Shown here: positions 1 to 7,556 of the stretch, one piece after another
Layout: every line of letters begins with the position of its first letter
How positions within the stretch are numbered: the first letter of the stretch is position 1
Notes under the pieces: model-generated
What the model saw: only the letters and a program-made list of their open reading frames with translations
What the model was told of the DNA's origin: nothing
Database searches by the model: none
Program-made: the position numbers and the translations under genes
Assembly: GCA_003164035.1 (NCBI GenBank)
Contig: PLRS01000048.1
Span: 1-64,000, forward strand
Reading direction: 5' to 3'
DNA length: 64,000 bases
DNA from: Bryobacterales bacterium
GTDB taxonomy: Bacteria; Acidobacteriota; Terriglobia; Bryobacterales; Bryobacteraceae

Positions 1-70
1 CTTGGAACCATTTTCTTTTTGTGGGGCTTTTCCTGGGGACTGTCAGGAGACATCCGCGCCAGTCATCGGC

Positions 71-151
71 AACCGCTCCTCATCGCGGTCGCGGCTCGGC
101 AACGGGCGTTGCGTGTTTCCTGTCGCTCACCGAGCCGCGACCGCGAGAAGT
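71..151. repeat. Palindromic repeat F1, degenerate copy
   Basis: Left arm AACCGCTCCTC.TCGCGGTCG then CGGCTCGG, a loop of about 35 nt, then right arm CCGAGCCGCGACCGCGAGAAG. It matches the perfect copy at 20801-20885 in arms and, in reverse orientation, in the loop (compare GTGTTTcC..TCaCT with the loop of the copy at 33103). It lies directly upstream of the esterase, so the longer open frame back to position 19 is repeat sequence and not protein. Confidence 0.75.
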
Positions 152-177
152 TGATGCTGAGCTTCGTGCATTCCTCT

Positions 178-1095
178 ATGGCGCCCTACCCAACCAGATT
201 CATGCTTGCCGCGACCCTTCTGGCGCTTTCGGCTTCTGCCGCCGATTCACGCCAGCCCACCCAGGATGGGCTGGTCTATGGCGAGGCCGATGGCCAGCGG
301 CTCACCATGGACTATTACGCTCCGAAGGGGCCCGGCATCCATCCCATCGCCATTGTCATCCACGGCGGCGGCTATCGGCGCGGCGATAGCAAGAGCGGCA
401 GCGAGGCCTATTGCGCGGACTTCCTGGCGCCGGCCGGATACGCCGTGTTCTCCATCAATTACCGCCTTGCGCCCCTGTACCCCTATCCGTATATGGTCTA
501 CGACGTCGAACGCGCCGTCCGCTATCTTCGTCATCATGCCGCCAACTGGAATGCGGACTCGGCCAGGATCGCCTTGGTGGGAGGCTCCGCCGGCGGATTC
601 CTCAGCAACATGGTGGGTCTGGTCGGCGCGCCCGGCGATCCCAAAGCCGCCGATCCGGTGGACCGGGAAAGCGCCAAAGCCCAGGCCGTGGTCACTCTGT
701 TTGCGCAGAGCAGCTTCGCCACCGTCCCCTTAAATGCGGATGTGCATGCCCTGCTCGATCCCTTGATCCGGCAAAAAGGCGAGACCGAAGCTCTCAAAGA
801 AGCGTCTCCGATTACCTACGTGACCGGGAACGCGCCGCCGTTTCTCCTTATCCTGGGCGACAAGGACGAGTACATTCCGTTTACCGAGGCGACCAATCTC
901 CAAACCGCGCTGCGGCATGCCGGCGTGGTTTGCGACATTATCCGAATTCCCAATGGCACCCACGGTACCGGCGCCTGGCACACGATCCCGAACGTCCCCG
1001 ATTGGGAACGCCAAATGACCGAGTGGCTAAACCGGACCCTGCGCCACCAGGGCCCGGTGGGAGAGGGTATTCGCCAACGCCAGCCCAAGCCCTGA
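178..1095 (+). CDS. Secreted alpha/beta-hydrolase (BD-FAE/HSL-type esterase)
   Basis: Predicted carboxylesterase of 305 aa with an N-terminal signal peptide (hydrophobic MLAATLLALSASAA). The oxyanion-hole motif HGGG sits near residues 62-65, the nucleophile elbow GGSAGG has Ser at about 137, the acid lies in the GDKDEYIP segment near 230, and the catalytic His is in NGTHGTG near 262. This triad order is typical of the hormone-sensitive-lipase/BD-FAE esterases, which hydrolyse short acyl or acetyl esters, often on plant polysaccharides. ATG codons occur at 154, 178 and 202 and none has a clear Shine-Dalgarno sequence; 178 was chosen because it leaves a normal signal peptide and excludes the repeat upstream. 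The substrate cannot be read from sequence. Confidence 0.85.
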   Translation: MAPYPTRFMLAATLLALSASAADSRQPTQDGLVYGEADGQRLTMDYYAPKGPGIHPIAIVIHGGGYRRGDSKSGSEAYCADFLAPAGYAVFSINYRLAPLYPYPYMVYDVERAVRYLRHHAANWNADSARIALVGGSAGGFLSNMVGLVGAPGDPKAADPVDRESAKAQAVVTLFAQSSFATVPLNADVHALLDPLIRQKGETEALKEASPITYVTGNAPPFLLILGDKDEYIPFTEATNLQTALRHAGVVCDIIRIPNGTHGTGAWHTIPNVPDWERQMTEWLNRTLRHQGPVGEGIRQRQPKP

Positions 1096-1201
1096 CGGTG
1101 GGATATGCTTTAGCCTGCCCGCTTGGAGCTCTCGAGCCCTCTCCATTACCGTGCGTAGGATACTGTTGATCCGGGTCGAGTAACCCGGGCCGTACGGCCT
1201 C

Positions 1202-1612
1202 TCAAAGGAAGAGGTCGGCAGGCACGTGGAACAGCTCGGCGAGCTTCTTCGCCTGCGCCTTGCTGATGGCCCGCTTTCCACTCACAACCTCGGAGGCTAT
1301 GCCGCGGGAACTAAACACGTCGAGCAGGTCGCGCTGGCGCAGGTCGTGTTCTTCCATGAGGCTGCGCAACCGGCTGTCGGGCGTCGATCCTTCGAGGGCG
1401 TAGTTGGCGTCCTCGAAGGCTTCGATCAGCACTGTCAGGAGCTCGGAGTATTCCCGCTCTTCCGGCGTGAGCTGGTCATGGCGATTGTCGAGTTGCTCCA
1501 GCTCGGCGATTAGGCGCGCATTCTCTTCCTCGGTACGAATGACAGCCGGCACCTTGCGCGCCAGCAGACGGCCGTAGCGCTTTGGATCTACTTCGAGCAC
1601 GGAATTCTTCAT
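1202..1612 (-). CDS. higA: HigA-type antitoxin (XRE helix-turn-helix)
   Basis: 136-aa antitoxin and likely autorepressor. The C-terminal half is a helix-turn-helix of the HigA kind (LRQRDLLDVF...SRGIASEVVSGKR), with an acidic helical N-terminal part that should wrap the toxin. Its ATG overlaps the stop of the upstream toxin gene as ATGA, and GGAGGA lies about 12 nt upstream, so the pair is translationally coupled. Toxin-first order is the rule for HigBA. The palindrome at 1906-1926 in front of the toxin gene is the probable binding site. Confidence 0.85.
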   Translation of the reverse strand: MKNSVLEVDPKRYGRLLARKVPAVIRTEEENARLIAELEQLDNRHDQLTPEEREYSELLTVLIEAFEDANYALEGSTPDSRLRSLMEEHDLRQRDLLDVFSSRGIASEVVSGKRAISKAQAKKLAELFHVPADLFL

Positions 1613-1905
1613 CGCTTCTTCCAATCCTCCCTGCTGTATTCCTCGTGCGTCAACATGTGGCGAATGTAGACCTTGCCAGTTTGAAAGTTGATGCGCGTGG
1701 CCAGCCGGTACTTGTCCCCCCCAATGTTGAAGATCGTGAACTCACCGACCGCATCGGCGTGCGGATATGTCCTGCGCACATCCACGATACTAGTCCATCG
1801 CAATCGCTTCGCTATCCGATACCAGTCATCGAGCGGCGTCTCCGCGTCCTTGTGCGCGTCGGCGAACTCGCGAAGCGCCTTGCGGCTGATGACGCGCACG
1901 ACCAT
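1609..1905 (-). CDS. higB: HigB-type mRNA interferase toxin
   Basis: 98-aa RelE/HigB-fold toxin (HigB_toxin family). Typical elements are DDWYRIAKRLRW at the N-terminus, then DVRRTYPHAD, the central strand VGEFTIFNIGGDKYRLA, and the C-terminal GKVYIRHMLTHEEYSREDWKK. The family cleaves ribosome-bound mRNA; catalytic residues are usually His/Asp/Lys of this last segment, which is intact. The length is normal for the family. The ATG follows the operator palindrome directly, so there is no ordinary leader; GAGAG inside the palindrome, 3 nt from the ATG, is the only Shine-Dalgarno-like element. Confidence 0.88.
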   Translation of the reverse strand: MVVRVISRKALREFADAHKDAETPLDDWYRIAKRLRWTSIVDVRRTYPHADAVGEFTIFNIGGDKYRLATRINFQTGKVYIRHMLTHEEYSREDWKKR

Positions 1906-1926
1906 ATGCTCTCAAAATGAGAGCAT
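1906..1926 (-). promoter_or_regulatory. higBA operator palindrome
   Basis: Perfect 9-bp inverted repeat with a 3-bp spacer (ATGCTCTCA-AAA-TGAGAGCAT) touching the higB start codon. A consensus -35 (TTGACA, minus strand, 1929-1934) lies just upstream, so the palindrome fills the region between -35 and start. A HigA dimer bound there would block the promoter. The poor -10 match (GAGCAT at spacing 17) makes the transcription start uncertain. Confidence 0.7.
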
Positions 1927-2015
1927 GTTGTCAAGAGTGGGAGGAGACGAGACCGCAGGAGCATGCTGCTGGCGAAAGCGCCTGCGCCACGATCGGAAGT
2001 CGGGCGGGCGCCGCT

Positions 2016-3173
2016 TTAGGCTGTGGTTTCTTCTACTGCCAACTCCGCCCAACCCGGCAGCGTTGCCGGCCGATTGTTCAGAAACACAATCTTCCGCGTC
2101 TTGGGGAAGGGCAAATTGGTCGCGAGCGCGCGGTTATACAGATTGTAGGCGTTCAGAATCTGGCGATACTCGGGATTGGTGGTGTCGAGCCAGGAACTCT
2201 TGGCGGGCAAGCCGCCGCCCCAGCCTATCGAGATCACGCAAGCGCCTTTTTCGCGGGCGGCAGCCAGGTGTTGCTCCAGTTCTGTCAGGCTCTTGTCCAG
2301 CAATCCGAGACCAGACCAGGAAGCGTACTGGCGCTGCAGGGCCAGCAGGCCGGCGGCGTAGATATTGGCGGCTTCGAAGATTTTGGCGCGGCCGAAGCCG
2401 TCGGGCCAGCGCACGGCACGGCGAATTTCAGGCTGCAGAAAGAACGCCCGTTCGTCCCAGCGGCCGGTGAACGTGGAACCGGGAACGGCCATTTCGGCGA
2501 AGAACGGCGTACTGTCGTCGGGGCGGTTGCCATCCACCGCGCCGCGCGGGCTTTGCTTCCACCCCAGCGCATAGCCGGCGCCGCGTGCCGCCAGCGTCGA
2601 AGTACGCAGCAGGTGGACCTTGAACTGGCCGGTGGCGACGGTAGCCGAATCGCCGGTTCCCACGAAACGCATGCGGTTCGAGCCGGCCGGCCCGAGCGCA
2701 TGTTCTTCCACGGCTTCGGCCGGATGGCGCGGCGGACGCTCGCCCTGCATGCGCTTTACCGTATCTTCCAGCAGGCCGGCGCGCCAACTGGCGAACAGCA
2801 TGCCGGTGCGCAGCGCGCCTTTGATGGCGGCCCCGGGCAAATACGGTCCCGATGGGCCGGCGGCAAACGTCGGAATGTGGAGGCTATCGCCGGCGGCGCG
2901 GTTCCAATACTGTGAATAGGCGGCGTTTTCGAAGGGAATGCGGCGGCCGGCAAAATTCTGCGCGAACCCGCCCCAGGACGCAAAATCGAGTTTTTCGGCC
3001 TTTTTCAATTGCGCCAGATAGCCCTCCAGGCGCGGGCCCTTGGCCAGCAGGCGGAAGATGCGCCACTGGTCGAGCACATTCACATGGTCCTTCCACACCA
3101 TGTAGTCGATGGGGCTGAGCTTGCGGCCATCGCCTACCAGCAGCGGGGTAAGACAGGTCAGGCGGTAACGCAT
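2016..3173 (-). CDS. csm5: Csm5, type III-A CRISPR RAMP protein
   Basis: 385-aa Cas7-family RAMP protein that caps the crRNA 3' side of the Csm complex. The N-terminus MRYRLTCLTPLLVGDG is the first RAMP strand, and YLPGAAIKGALRTG (residues about 114-127) is the characteristic Csm5 motif. The start is set by a one-base overlap with the csm4 stop (TGATG); the open frame continues about 72 codons upstream, but that part is the shadow of csm4. Last gene of the operon cas10-csm2-csm3-csm4-csm5. In other systems Csm5 recruits the nuclease that trims crRNA 3' ends. Confidence 0.88.
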   Translation of the reverse strand: MRYRLTCLTPLLVGDGRKLSPIDYMVWKDHVNVLDQWRIFRLLAKGPRLEGYLAQLKKAEKLDFASWGGFAQNFAGRRIPFENAAYSQYWNRAAGDSLHIPTFAAGPSGPYLPGAAIKGALRTGMLFASWRAGLLEDTVKRMQGERPPRHPAEAVEEHALGPAGSNRMRFVGTGDSATVATGQFKVHLLRTSTLAARGAGYALGWKQSPRGAVDGNRPDDSTPFFAEMAVPGSTFTGRWDERAFFLQPEIRRAVRWPDGFGRAKIFEAANIYAAGLLALQRQYASWSGLGLLDKSLTELEQHLAAAREKGACVISIGWGGGLPAKSSWLDTTNPEYRQILNAYNLYNRALATNLPFPKTRKIVFLNNRPATLPGWAELAVEETTA

Positions 3174-4630
3174 CAACCCACCTCCGGAAGCGGAACGGAA
3201 ACGGCGAATCCGGCGCGGAAAACGGGGTGGGCGGCGCCATCCGGGGCCACGTCCCGCGCGCCGCCGCTCGGAGCCGAAGCGGCGAAAAGCACCGAGCCTT
3301 CGGCGACCAGTTGCGCGGTCTTCTTGAGTTCTCCGGAACTCACCACGCGGCCGGCGCGGGTTACCAGCATATAATTGCCGCGCGTCCAATCCACGGTGTC
3401 GGCGGGCGCGGGCGTGAAAAGGGAAAGCAGCCAGTGCGCGGTGGCCGGGGCGGGGCGTTCGAGCGATCCCTTGGGCTTAAGTGCCGGAGCAGGCGACTCG
3501 GGTGGTTCGGGCGTGGGCGTGGGTGACGGCTCGACGGCTCCCTCGGAGTTGGGAGCCGGATTCGCGGATTCGGGTGGTTCGGGCGTGGGCGACGGCTCGA
3601 CCACTCCCTCACGGTCGCGGCTCTGACTGGCGGCCTCGGGGACCGGCGATGGGACCGGCTCGGGGGACCCGGGGTCGGGCGCGGACGACGATTCGACGGC
3701 TCCCTCGGAGTTGGGGGCCGGATTCGGGGATTCCGGTGGTTCGGGCGCAGGTGACGGCTCGACCGCTTCCTCACGGTCGCTCTCGCTCGGGCTTTCGGGC
3801 ACCTGGGAGGGCGCGGGCGGTACCGGAATTGGTGCAACCAGCGGCGCCACCTCGATCTTTTGGCGGACCGAGGCTTCGGCGGATTTCGGCGCCGGAGCGG
3901 GCAAGATCATTTCCGGCAACCAGCCTTCGGTGAATTCCGGCGGCGCGGCGTGGCCCCATCCTTGCGAGCGTTCGCCTCCGAAGCCGCTATCGGCCAACAG
4001 GCGAAAAGCTGCCTTCACCCGATCGCTCCAGCGCTCGCGGGAGGCTTCATCGGCGAAGGAAACCAGGGTCCACAAGCCGGCGCCCGGGCGAAATTCCAGG
4101 CACGCCACCGAGTGCCGCTCGCCCAGGCCGGTGAGACGGTCCACGGCGGCATGAAAGCGCAGGCTGGAACGGAACGGACCCGTCTTGCCAACCGGCAGCA
4201 GGCACTGGCTGGCGCCATCCACGGTCCACGCCGAATCCACCAGCGGTGCCGCGGCAACCAGCGACGGGATCAAGCTCAGCGGCACGAAGCGGGCGCTCTT
4301 CCAACGCACCCGGGAAGACAGCAGCGCGGGCGACGACGGCGGCCACAAGGTGCGCGGAGGAACCACCAGGTTCACCTCTTCCACGAACGGGTAGCATGAG
4401 CTGAACGCCACAGCCGCGACGCTGCTGCGGGCGGTCGCTCCCAGCCACTCGTCGAAGGTGCCGAGCCGTTCCATGGCCGCCGAAACGGCGCCGTACAGCG
4501 AATCGCTGTGATACACCGCATCGACGTGATTGCGCGCGCCGGAATCGGGACCGATCCGCCACGGGCCGGCAGGGGTTAGCCGCACGATCATGCCCGGTTT
4601 GATAGCCGGCTTGTTCGAACCTGGTTGCAT
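3173..4630 (-). CDS. csm4: Csm4, type III-A CRISPR RAMP protein with long Pro/Glu-rich insert
   Basis: 485 aa against roughly 300-350 for usual Csm4, the Cas5-like subunit that binds the crRNA 5' handle and Cas10. Recognisable parts are HSDSLYGAVSAAMERLG near the N-terminus, the glycine-rich loop DSGFGGERSQGWGHA near 220, and a C-terminal WLLSLFTPAP..DTVDWTRGNYMLV segment typical of Csm4. Between them, at about residues 245-400, lies a low-complexity insert rich in Pro, Glu, Ser and Ala. It contains two imperfect 28-aa repeats (each starting R-E-x-V-V/A-EPSP and ending NSEGAVE), and the DNA under the SRDREG stretch matches one arm of the dispersed palindrome F1. Whether the insert alters assembly is unknown. 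Confidence 0.85.
   Translation of the reverse strand: MQPGSNKPAIKPGMIVRLTPAGPWRIGPDSGARNHVDAVYHSDSLYGAVSAAMERLGTFDEWLGATARSSVAAVAFSSCYPFVEEVNLVVPPRTLWPPSSPALLSSRVRWKSARFVPLSLIPSLVAAAPLVDSAWTVDGASQCLLPVGKTGPFRSSLRFHAAVDRLTGLGERHSVACLEFRPGAGLWTLVSFADEASRERWSDRVKAAFRLLADSGFGGERSQGWGHAAPPEFTEGWLPEMILPAPAPKSAEASVRQKIEVAPLVAPIPVPPAPSQVPESPSESDREEAVEPSPAPEPPESPNPAPNSEGAVESSSAPDPGSPEPVPSPVPEAASQSRDREGVVEPSPTPEPPESANPAPNSEGAVEPSPTPTPEPPESPAPALKPKGSLERPAPATAHWLLSLFTPAPADTVDWTRGNYMLVTRAGRVVSSGELKKTAQLVAEGSVLFAASAPSGGARDVAPDGAAHPVFRAGFAVSVPLPEVG
3481..3780 (-). repeat. In-frame imperfect tandem repeat inside csm4
   Basis: Blocks that read GGGTGGTTCGGGCG..GGTGACGGCTCGAC on the plus strand recur at about 3500, 3571 and 3737, and GGCTCCCTCGGAGTTGGG recurs at about 3536 and 3697. 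F1-arm-like sequence (CTCCCTCACGGTCGCGGCTC) lies at 3604-3623, and a weaker one (TTCCTCACGGTCGCTCTCGC) at about 3767-3786. All units keep the reading frame. Unit spacing is irregular and there are no unique spacers, so this is not a CRISPR array. Confidence 0.8.
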
Positions 4631-4645
4631 GAAAACCCGGATTCC

Positions 4646-5482
4646 TTATTCCTCGCGCAGGAAGGCGAAGGCGGATTCCTGTACGGCGGATTGCACCGCG
4701 GCCAGGGTCGCGCCCGCCGCGATTTCCTTTTCGGCCGCGCCGGAGGCGTAATAATTCCTGCCGCGCCACGCCAGCCGCAGGCCGGAGAAGCCGATCCGTC
4801 CGCTGCCGCGCGAACCGCCGCCGCCCAGAGAATCGTCTTCCAGCAAACGCAAGCCTTCGAGCACGCGCAGGAATAGCGGCGCATCCTCCTCGCAAAGCAC
4901 GTCCATCACCAGGCGAACCTTGAAGCGCGCCCCCGCGGGAACCCGCTCGAGAGTGCGCGGGTTAGCCTGGGAGGTGATGCGGTCGATGGCGTTTTCGCTC
5001 TTGACCTCGGTCAGCTCGTCGTCCAGGTTCTCGCGCATCTGCGGGGTGATGCTTTCCGGATCGAGCGGCGCGTCGAATACGCTCAGCCGGGCGGGAGTCG
5101 CCTGCGAGGTTTCCAGCGTTTCCCCCTGCACGCGTTCCATCCGGCCGGGACTGCGGCCGAACAGCAGGCAGATTTCGTCGTCGGGCCGGTCGCTCTGGTG
5201 AATGCGCACTTCCTGGCCTTTGCGGCGGGAAAGGTAGACCAGTTCGGCGGGGACCGCCAGGCCGGAACTTTGTTCGAGCAGGGAGCGGATCTTGCCGCGC
5301 AGCGAACTGCCGGGCACGTAGGGACGCCCAAACGCGTCTTTCACCACGGGATTGTCCGAGCCGCCGATTTCGAGCGAGCCCTTGCCGGCGCCCACGTGCA
5401 GGCCCGTCTCGCACGCCAGAACGCCTTCCAGAATCAGCTTACCGATGAGTTTCAACTCGGTTTGAGAGGTATGTGCGCTCAT
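4646..5482 (-). CDS. csm3: Csm3, Cas7-type backbone and target-RNA nuclease
   Basis: 278-aa Cas7 RAMP subunit forming the Csm filament; the family cuts target RNA at 6-nt intervals. The N-terminus has GLHVGAGKG, then GGSDNPVVKD, then PYVPGSSLRGKIRSLLE. Asp43 in SDNPV aligns with the catalytic Asp33 of Streptococcus thermophilus Csm3, so RNase activity is expected. The C-terminal DSLGGGGSRGSGRIGF is the usual glycine-rich loop. It begins 3 bp after the csm2 stop. Confidence 0.93.
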   Translation of the reverse strand: MSAHTSQTELKLIGKLILEGVLACETGLHVGAGKGSLEIGGSDNPVVKDAFGRPYVPGSSLRGKIRSLLEQSSGLAVPAELVYLSRRKGQEVRIHQSDRPDDEICLLFGRSPGRMERVQGETLETSQATPARLSVFDAPLDPESITPQMRENLDDELTEVKSENAIDRITSQANPRTLERVPAGARFKVRLVMDVLCEEDAPLFLRVLEGLRLLEDDSLGGGGSRGSGRIGFSGLRLAWRGRNYYASGAAEKEIAAGATLAAVQSAVQESAFAFLREE

Positions 5483-5485
5483 GCT

Positions 5486-5977
5486 TTACTCGTTGTAGGC
5501 CACAATGGCCTCGAACAAATCCTTGAACCGCTCGTAGCCGCGGGAATCGTTCTTGCGGGTGACCTGCAGCAGCAGCTTTTCAAGCTGGTCGAGACTGCGC
5601 AGGCCGTGACGCGCGATGGTGTAGGCCAAACGCGCGCGCAACATCACGAACTCATGCTGGCGCTCGCCTTCCGGCGCGCGCACGGCGCGGCGAACCGCAC
5701 TGTAGAGGCGGCGCAACTGAGTCTTGGTGCCGGAATCCATATCGCGCATGCGGCTGACCACCGCGTGCGCCTGGTTGTCGAGATAAAGACTGTCCTGGAT
5801 AAGCTTGTCCAGGTCGATTTCGGGAGGCCCCTCAGGGCGTCCGCGGTCGAAGCCGCGCCGGTCTCCCCGGTCTCCGCGTTCACCACCCCGCTCGCCGCCG
5901 CCCCGTTCACCGCCAGGACCGCGCCCTTCGCGCGGCGGACGGCTTTCCCGATTGCGTTGTTCCGTTTCCTGTGCCAT
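5486..5977 (-). CDS. csm2: Csm2, small subunit with RG-rich N-terminal tail
   Basis: 163 aa. Residues from about 55 to the end form the alpha-helical Csm2 domain (LDKLIQDSLYLDNQAHAVVSRM, ..LRARLAYTIARHGLR.., ..YERFKDLFEAIVAYN), which lies along the target RNA in the Csm complex. The first 50 residues are a disordered Arg/Gly tail (for example GERGGGERGGERGDRGDRRG), resembling an RGG-box RNA-binding region that ordinary Csm2 proteins of 120-140 aa lack. It is separated from cas10 by 54 bp containing a half copy of repeat F1. The family call rests on position in the operon and the helical pattern. Confidence 0.85.
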   Translation of the reverse strand: MAQETEQRNRESRPPREGRGPGGERGGGERGGERGDRGDRRGFDRGRPEGPPEIDLDKLIQDSLYLDNQAHAVVSRMRDMDSGTKTQLRRLYSAVRRAVRAPEGERQHEFVMLRARLAYTIARHGLRSLDQLEKLLLQVTRKNDSRGYERFKDLFEAIVAYNE

Positions 5978-6001
5978 CTGCTAAACCTCTTGGAACGAGC
6001 C

Positions 6002-6034
6002 GAGGGTCCGTTCCCCAATGTCGCGGCTCGGTTA
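6002..6034. repeat. Half copy of repeat F1 between cas10 and csm2
   Basis: On the minus strand AACCGAGCCGCGACATTGGG continues to GAACGGAC, matching the right arm of F1 with changes. It overlaps the cas10 stop codon and fills most of the cas10-csm2 gap. Confidence 0.5.
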
Positions 6035-7480
6035 AACCTCCGTCACCAGGCGGGCCCATTCGAGAGCCACCAGGCCGGCCGGGCGAAGCTTGATTTCGGC
6101 CGTCTTGCGTCCCGCCAGCTCGCTGATCAGGTGGGAACGCAGTTTTTGAAATTCGCGGTCGCGCGTGCCGCTCAAAATACGGTTGAAACGCCGCTGAAAT
6201 TGCCAGCTATGCTGGGTCTCGCTGTCGTCGGCGTCGCGCCGGTAGAAGGCGCGCAACTGGTACAGAAGCTGTTTGGACATGCGGAAATCCCGCACCAGGC
6301 GGGTGACGGTATCCTTCAGCTCCGACGCGTCGGAGAGGCGGCGCCATTCCAGCACCCGCCCCAGCAGATAAATGCAATCCTTGTCCGCGCTCTTGGCCAG
6401 CTCCAGGTTGCGGCCGGCCTCCTCGTAAACCGAAGCCAGCGGGTAGTAGGTCTCCGGCGCCAGCGCGATCGCCATGGAAATTGTCTTACCCTCGGGGCCG
6501 GGATAGTCCTTCAGGTTCTCTTCGGTAAAGCGATGGAAGAGGCGCTGCACCTCGCGGGCCAGCGCGATCAGCGAGTCCCACGCGCCGTATACCGCGAAAT
6601 CGTCGCCCCCGCAATAAATAATGCTGACCTTCTTCCAGAATTCGGGCAGGGAACAGATCACTTCCAATTCGCCTGCGAAAAACTGCTTATACAGAACCGA
6701 CAGCGGCACGTGCTCTTCGATAGAATGCACGCGGCGGAGCCGCAACCCGAAATTGTCCACGTCGCCGCGAAGCACACCCCACGCCGAACGGCCTTGGGCG
6801 CGGCGCGCCAGGGTTTGCACCGGTGCGGCGGCTTTGCCGTCGTCGGAGGGCGCGGCATGGCGAGCCAGCAGGATCCCGTCCGGCGACAGATTGGGCGTGA
6901 TGCTCCAGCTATACTTACCCGGACCAGGCGTGACTTTGCCGGGTTCCTCCGGCGACCAGCCGACTTCGGACGCTTCGCGGAGCTTGGCCCCGAGCTCTTT
7001 GGCGAAATAAGCGTCGCCGGTGGTGTTGGAGGCACGCGCGCGGGGATCGAAGGCGCCGGCCGCCGAGGCCCCCAGCGGTGCGTTGCGCTTCCGGTGCAGC
7101 TCTTCGTTGAGCCGTTTGCGGATCACCGCCCAATCCCCCAGATTGTCGGTGATGCCCCAGATCAGGCGCACCACGCCGGCGCTCCAATCCGCGATTTGCG
7201 CCGCGGCGGCGGATAAAAACGCTTCGGCGGCCGTGCGCGCTTCTCCGGGCAGCACCACCAGGAACTGCCCGCCTCCGCTCGAACCAAGCAGAATGCGGGC
7301 CAGACCGAGATCGGCCAGCAGCGCCCTAGGCAACACTTCGCATAGCAAAGAGATCCACTGGGAGCGGCCGGTAACAAGGTCTTCACCCGCCGAACGGGCG
7401 GGGCGCGCCTCGGCCGCGCCGGCCAACAGAAACTCTTCCGTTCCCAGGATTTTGCCTTGCAGCAGGATTTGTTCCGCCAT
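6032..7480 (-). CDS. cas10: Cas10/Csm1, HD-less type III-A large subunit
   Basis: 482 aa, much shorter than the usual 700-850. The protein begins at the first palm domain (LGSSGGGQFLVVLPG, about 65-79), has LRGDVDNFG (237-245) and the cyclase motif YCGGDDFAVYG with GGDD at 291-294, and ends in the helical D4 region. GGDD predicts synthesis of cyclic oligoadenylate on target RNA binding. Nothing resembling the N-terminal HD nuclease is present and no separate HD gene lies upstream; the Cys pairs of the usual inter-palm zinc finger are also absent. DNA cleavage by this complex is therefore not expected. First gene of the operon, divergent from the BON-domain gene. Confidence 0.92.
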   Translation of the reverse strand: MAEQILLQGKILGTEEFLLAGAAEARPARSAGEDLVTGRSQWISLLCEVLPRALLADLGLARILLGSSGGGQFLVVLPGEARTAAEAFLSAAAAQIADWSAGVVRLIWGITDNLGDWAVIRKRLNEELHRKRNAPLGASAAGAFDPRARASNTTGDAYFAKELGAKLREASEVGWSPEEPGKVTPGPGKYSWSITPNLSPDGILLARHAAPSDDGKAAAPVQTLARRAQGRSAWGVLRGDVDNFGLRLRRVHSIEEHVPLSVLYKQFFAGELEVICSLPEFWKKVSIIYCGGDDFAVYGAWDSLIALAREVQRLFHRFTEENLKDYPGPEGKTISMAIALAPETYYPLASVYEEAGRNLELAKSADKDCIYLLGRVLEWRRLSDASELKDTVTRLVRDFRMSKQLLYQLRAFYRRDADDSETQHSWQFQRRFNRILSGTRDREFQKLRSHLISELAGRKTAEIKLRPAGLVALEWARLVTEV

Positions 7481-7504
7481 CTAACCGGGGCCTTTTGAAT
7501 GCTA

Positions 7505-7513
7505 ACTGTAGCA
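7505..7513 (-). promoter_or_regulatory. Possible extended -10 for the csm operon
   Basis: Minus-strand TGCTACAGT (TGn plus TACAGT) lies about 25 nt upstream of the cas10 ATG. No convincing -35 accompanies it, so this is only a candidate. Confidence 0.3.
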
Positions 7514-7556
7514 CAGAATCTTGAGAGGGAAGGCGCTTTCGGCCGACTCTACTTGT

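Noticed and set aside
3481-3780. Possible CRISPR array next to the csm genes
   Set aside because: The repeats are irregular, lack equal unique spacers, and lie in frame inside csm4.
5198-7216. 672-codon open frame on the plus strand
   Set aside because: It lies antisense to cas10, csm2 and csm3, whose motifs are unambiguous; the frame has no recognisable domain and reflects high GC content.
1202-7480. HigBA as a regulator or effector of the Csm operon
   Set aside because: It is only adjacent; there is no shared operon, palindrome or domain link, so proximity alone was not reported as a system.
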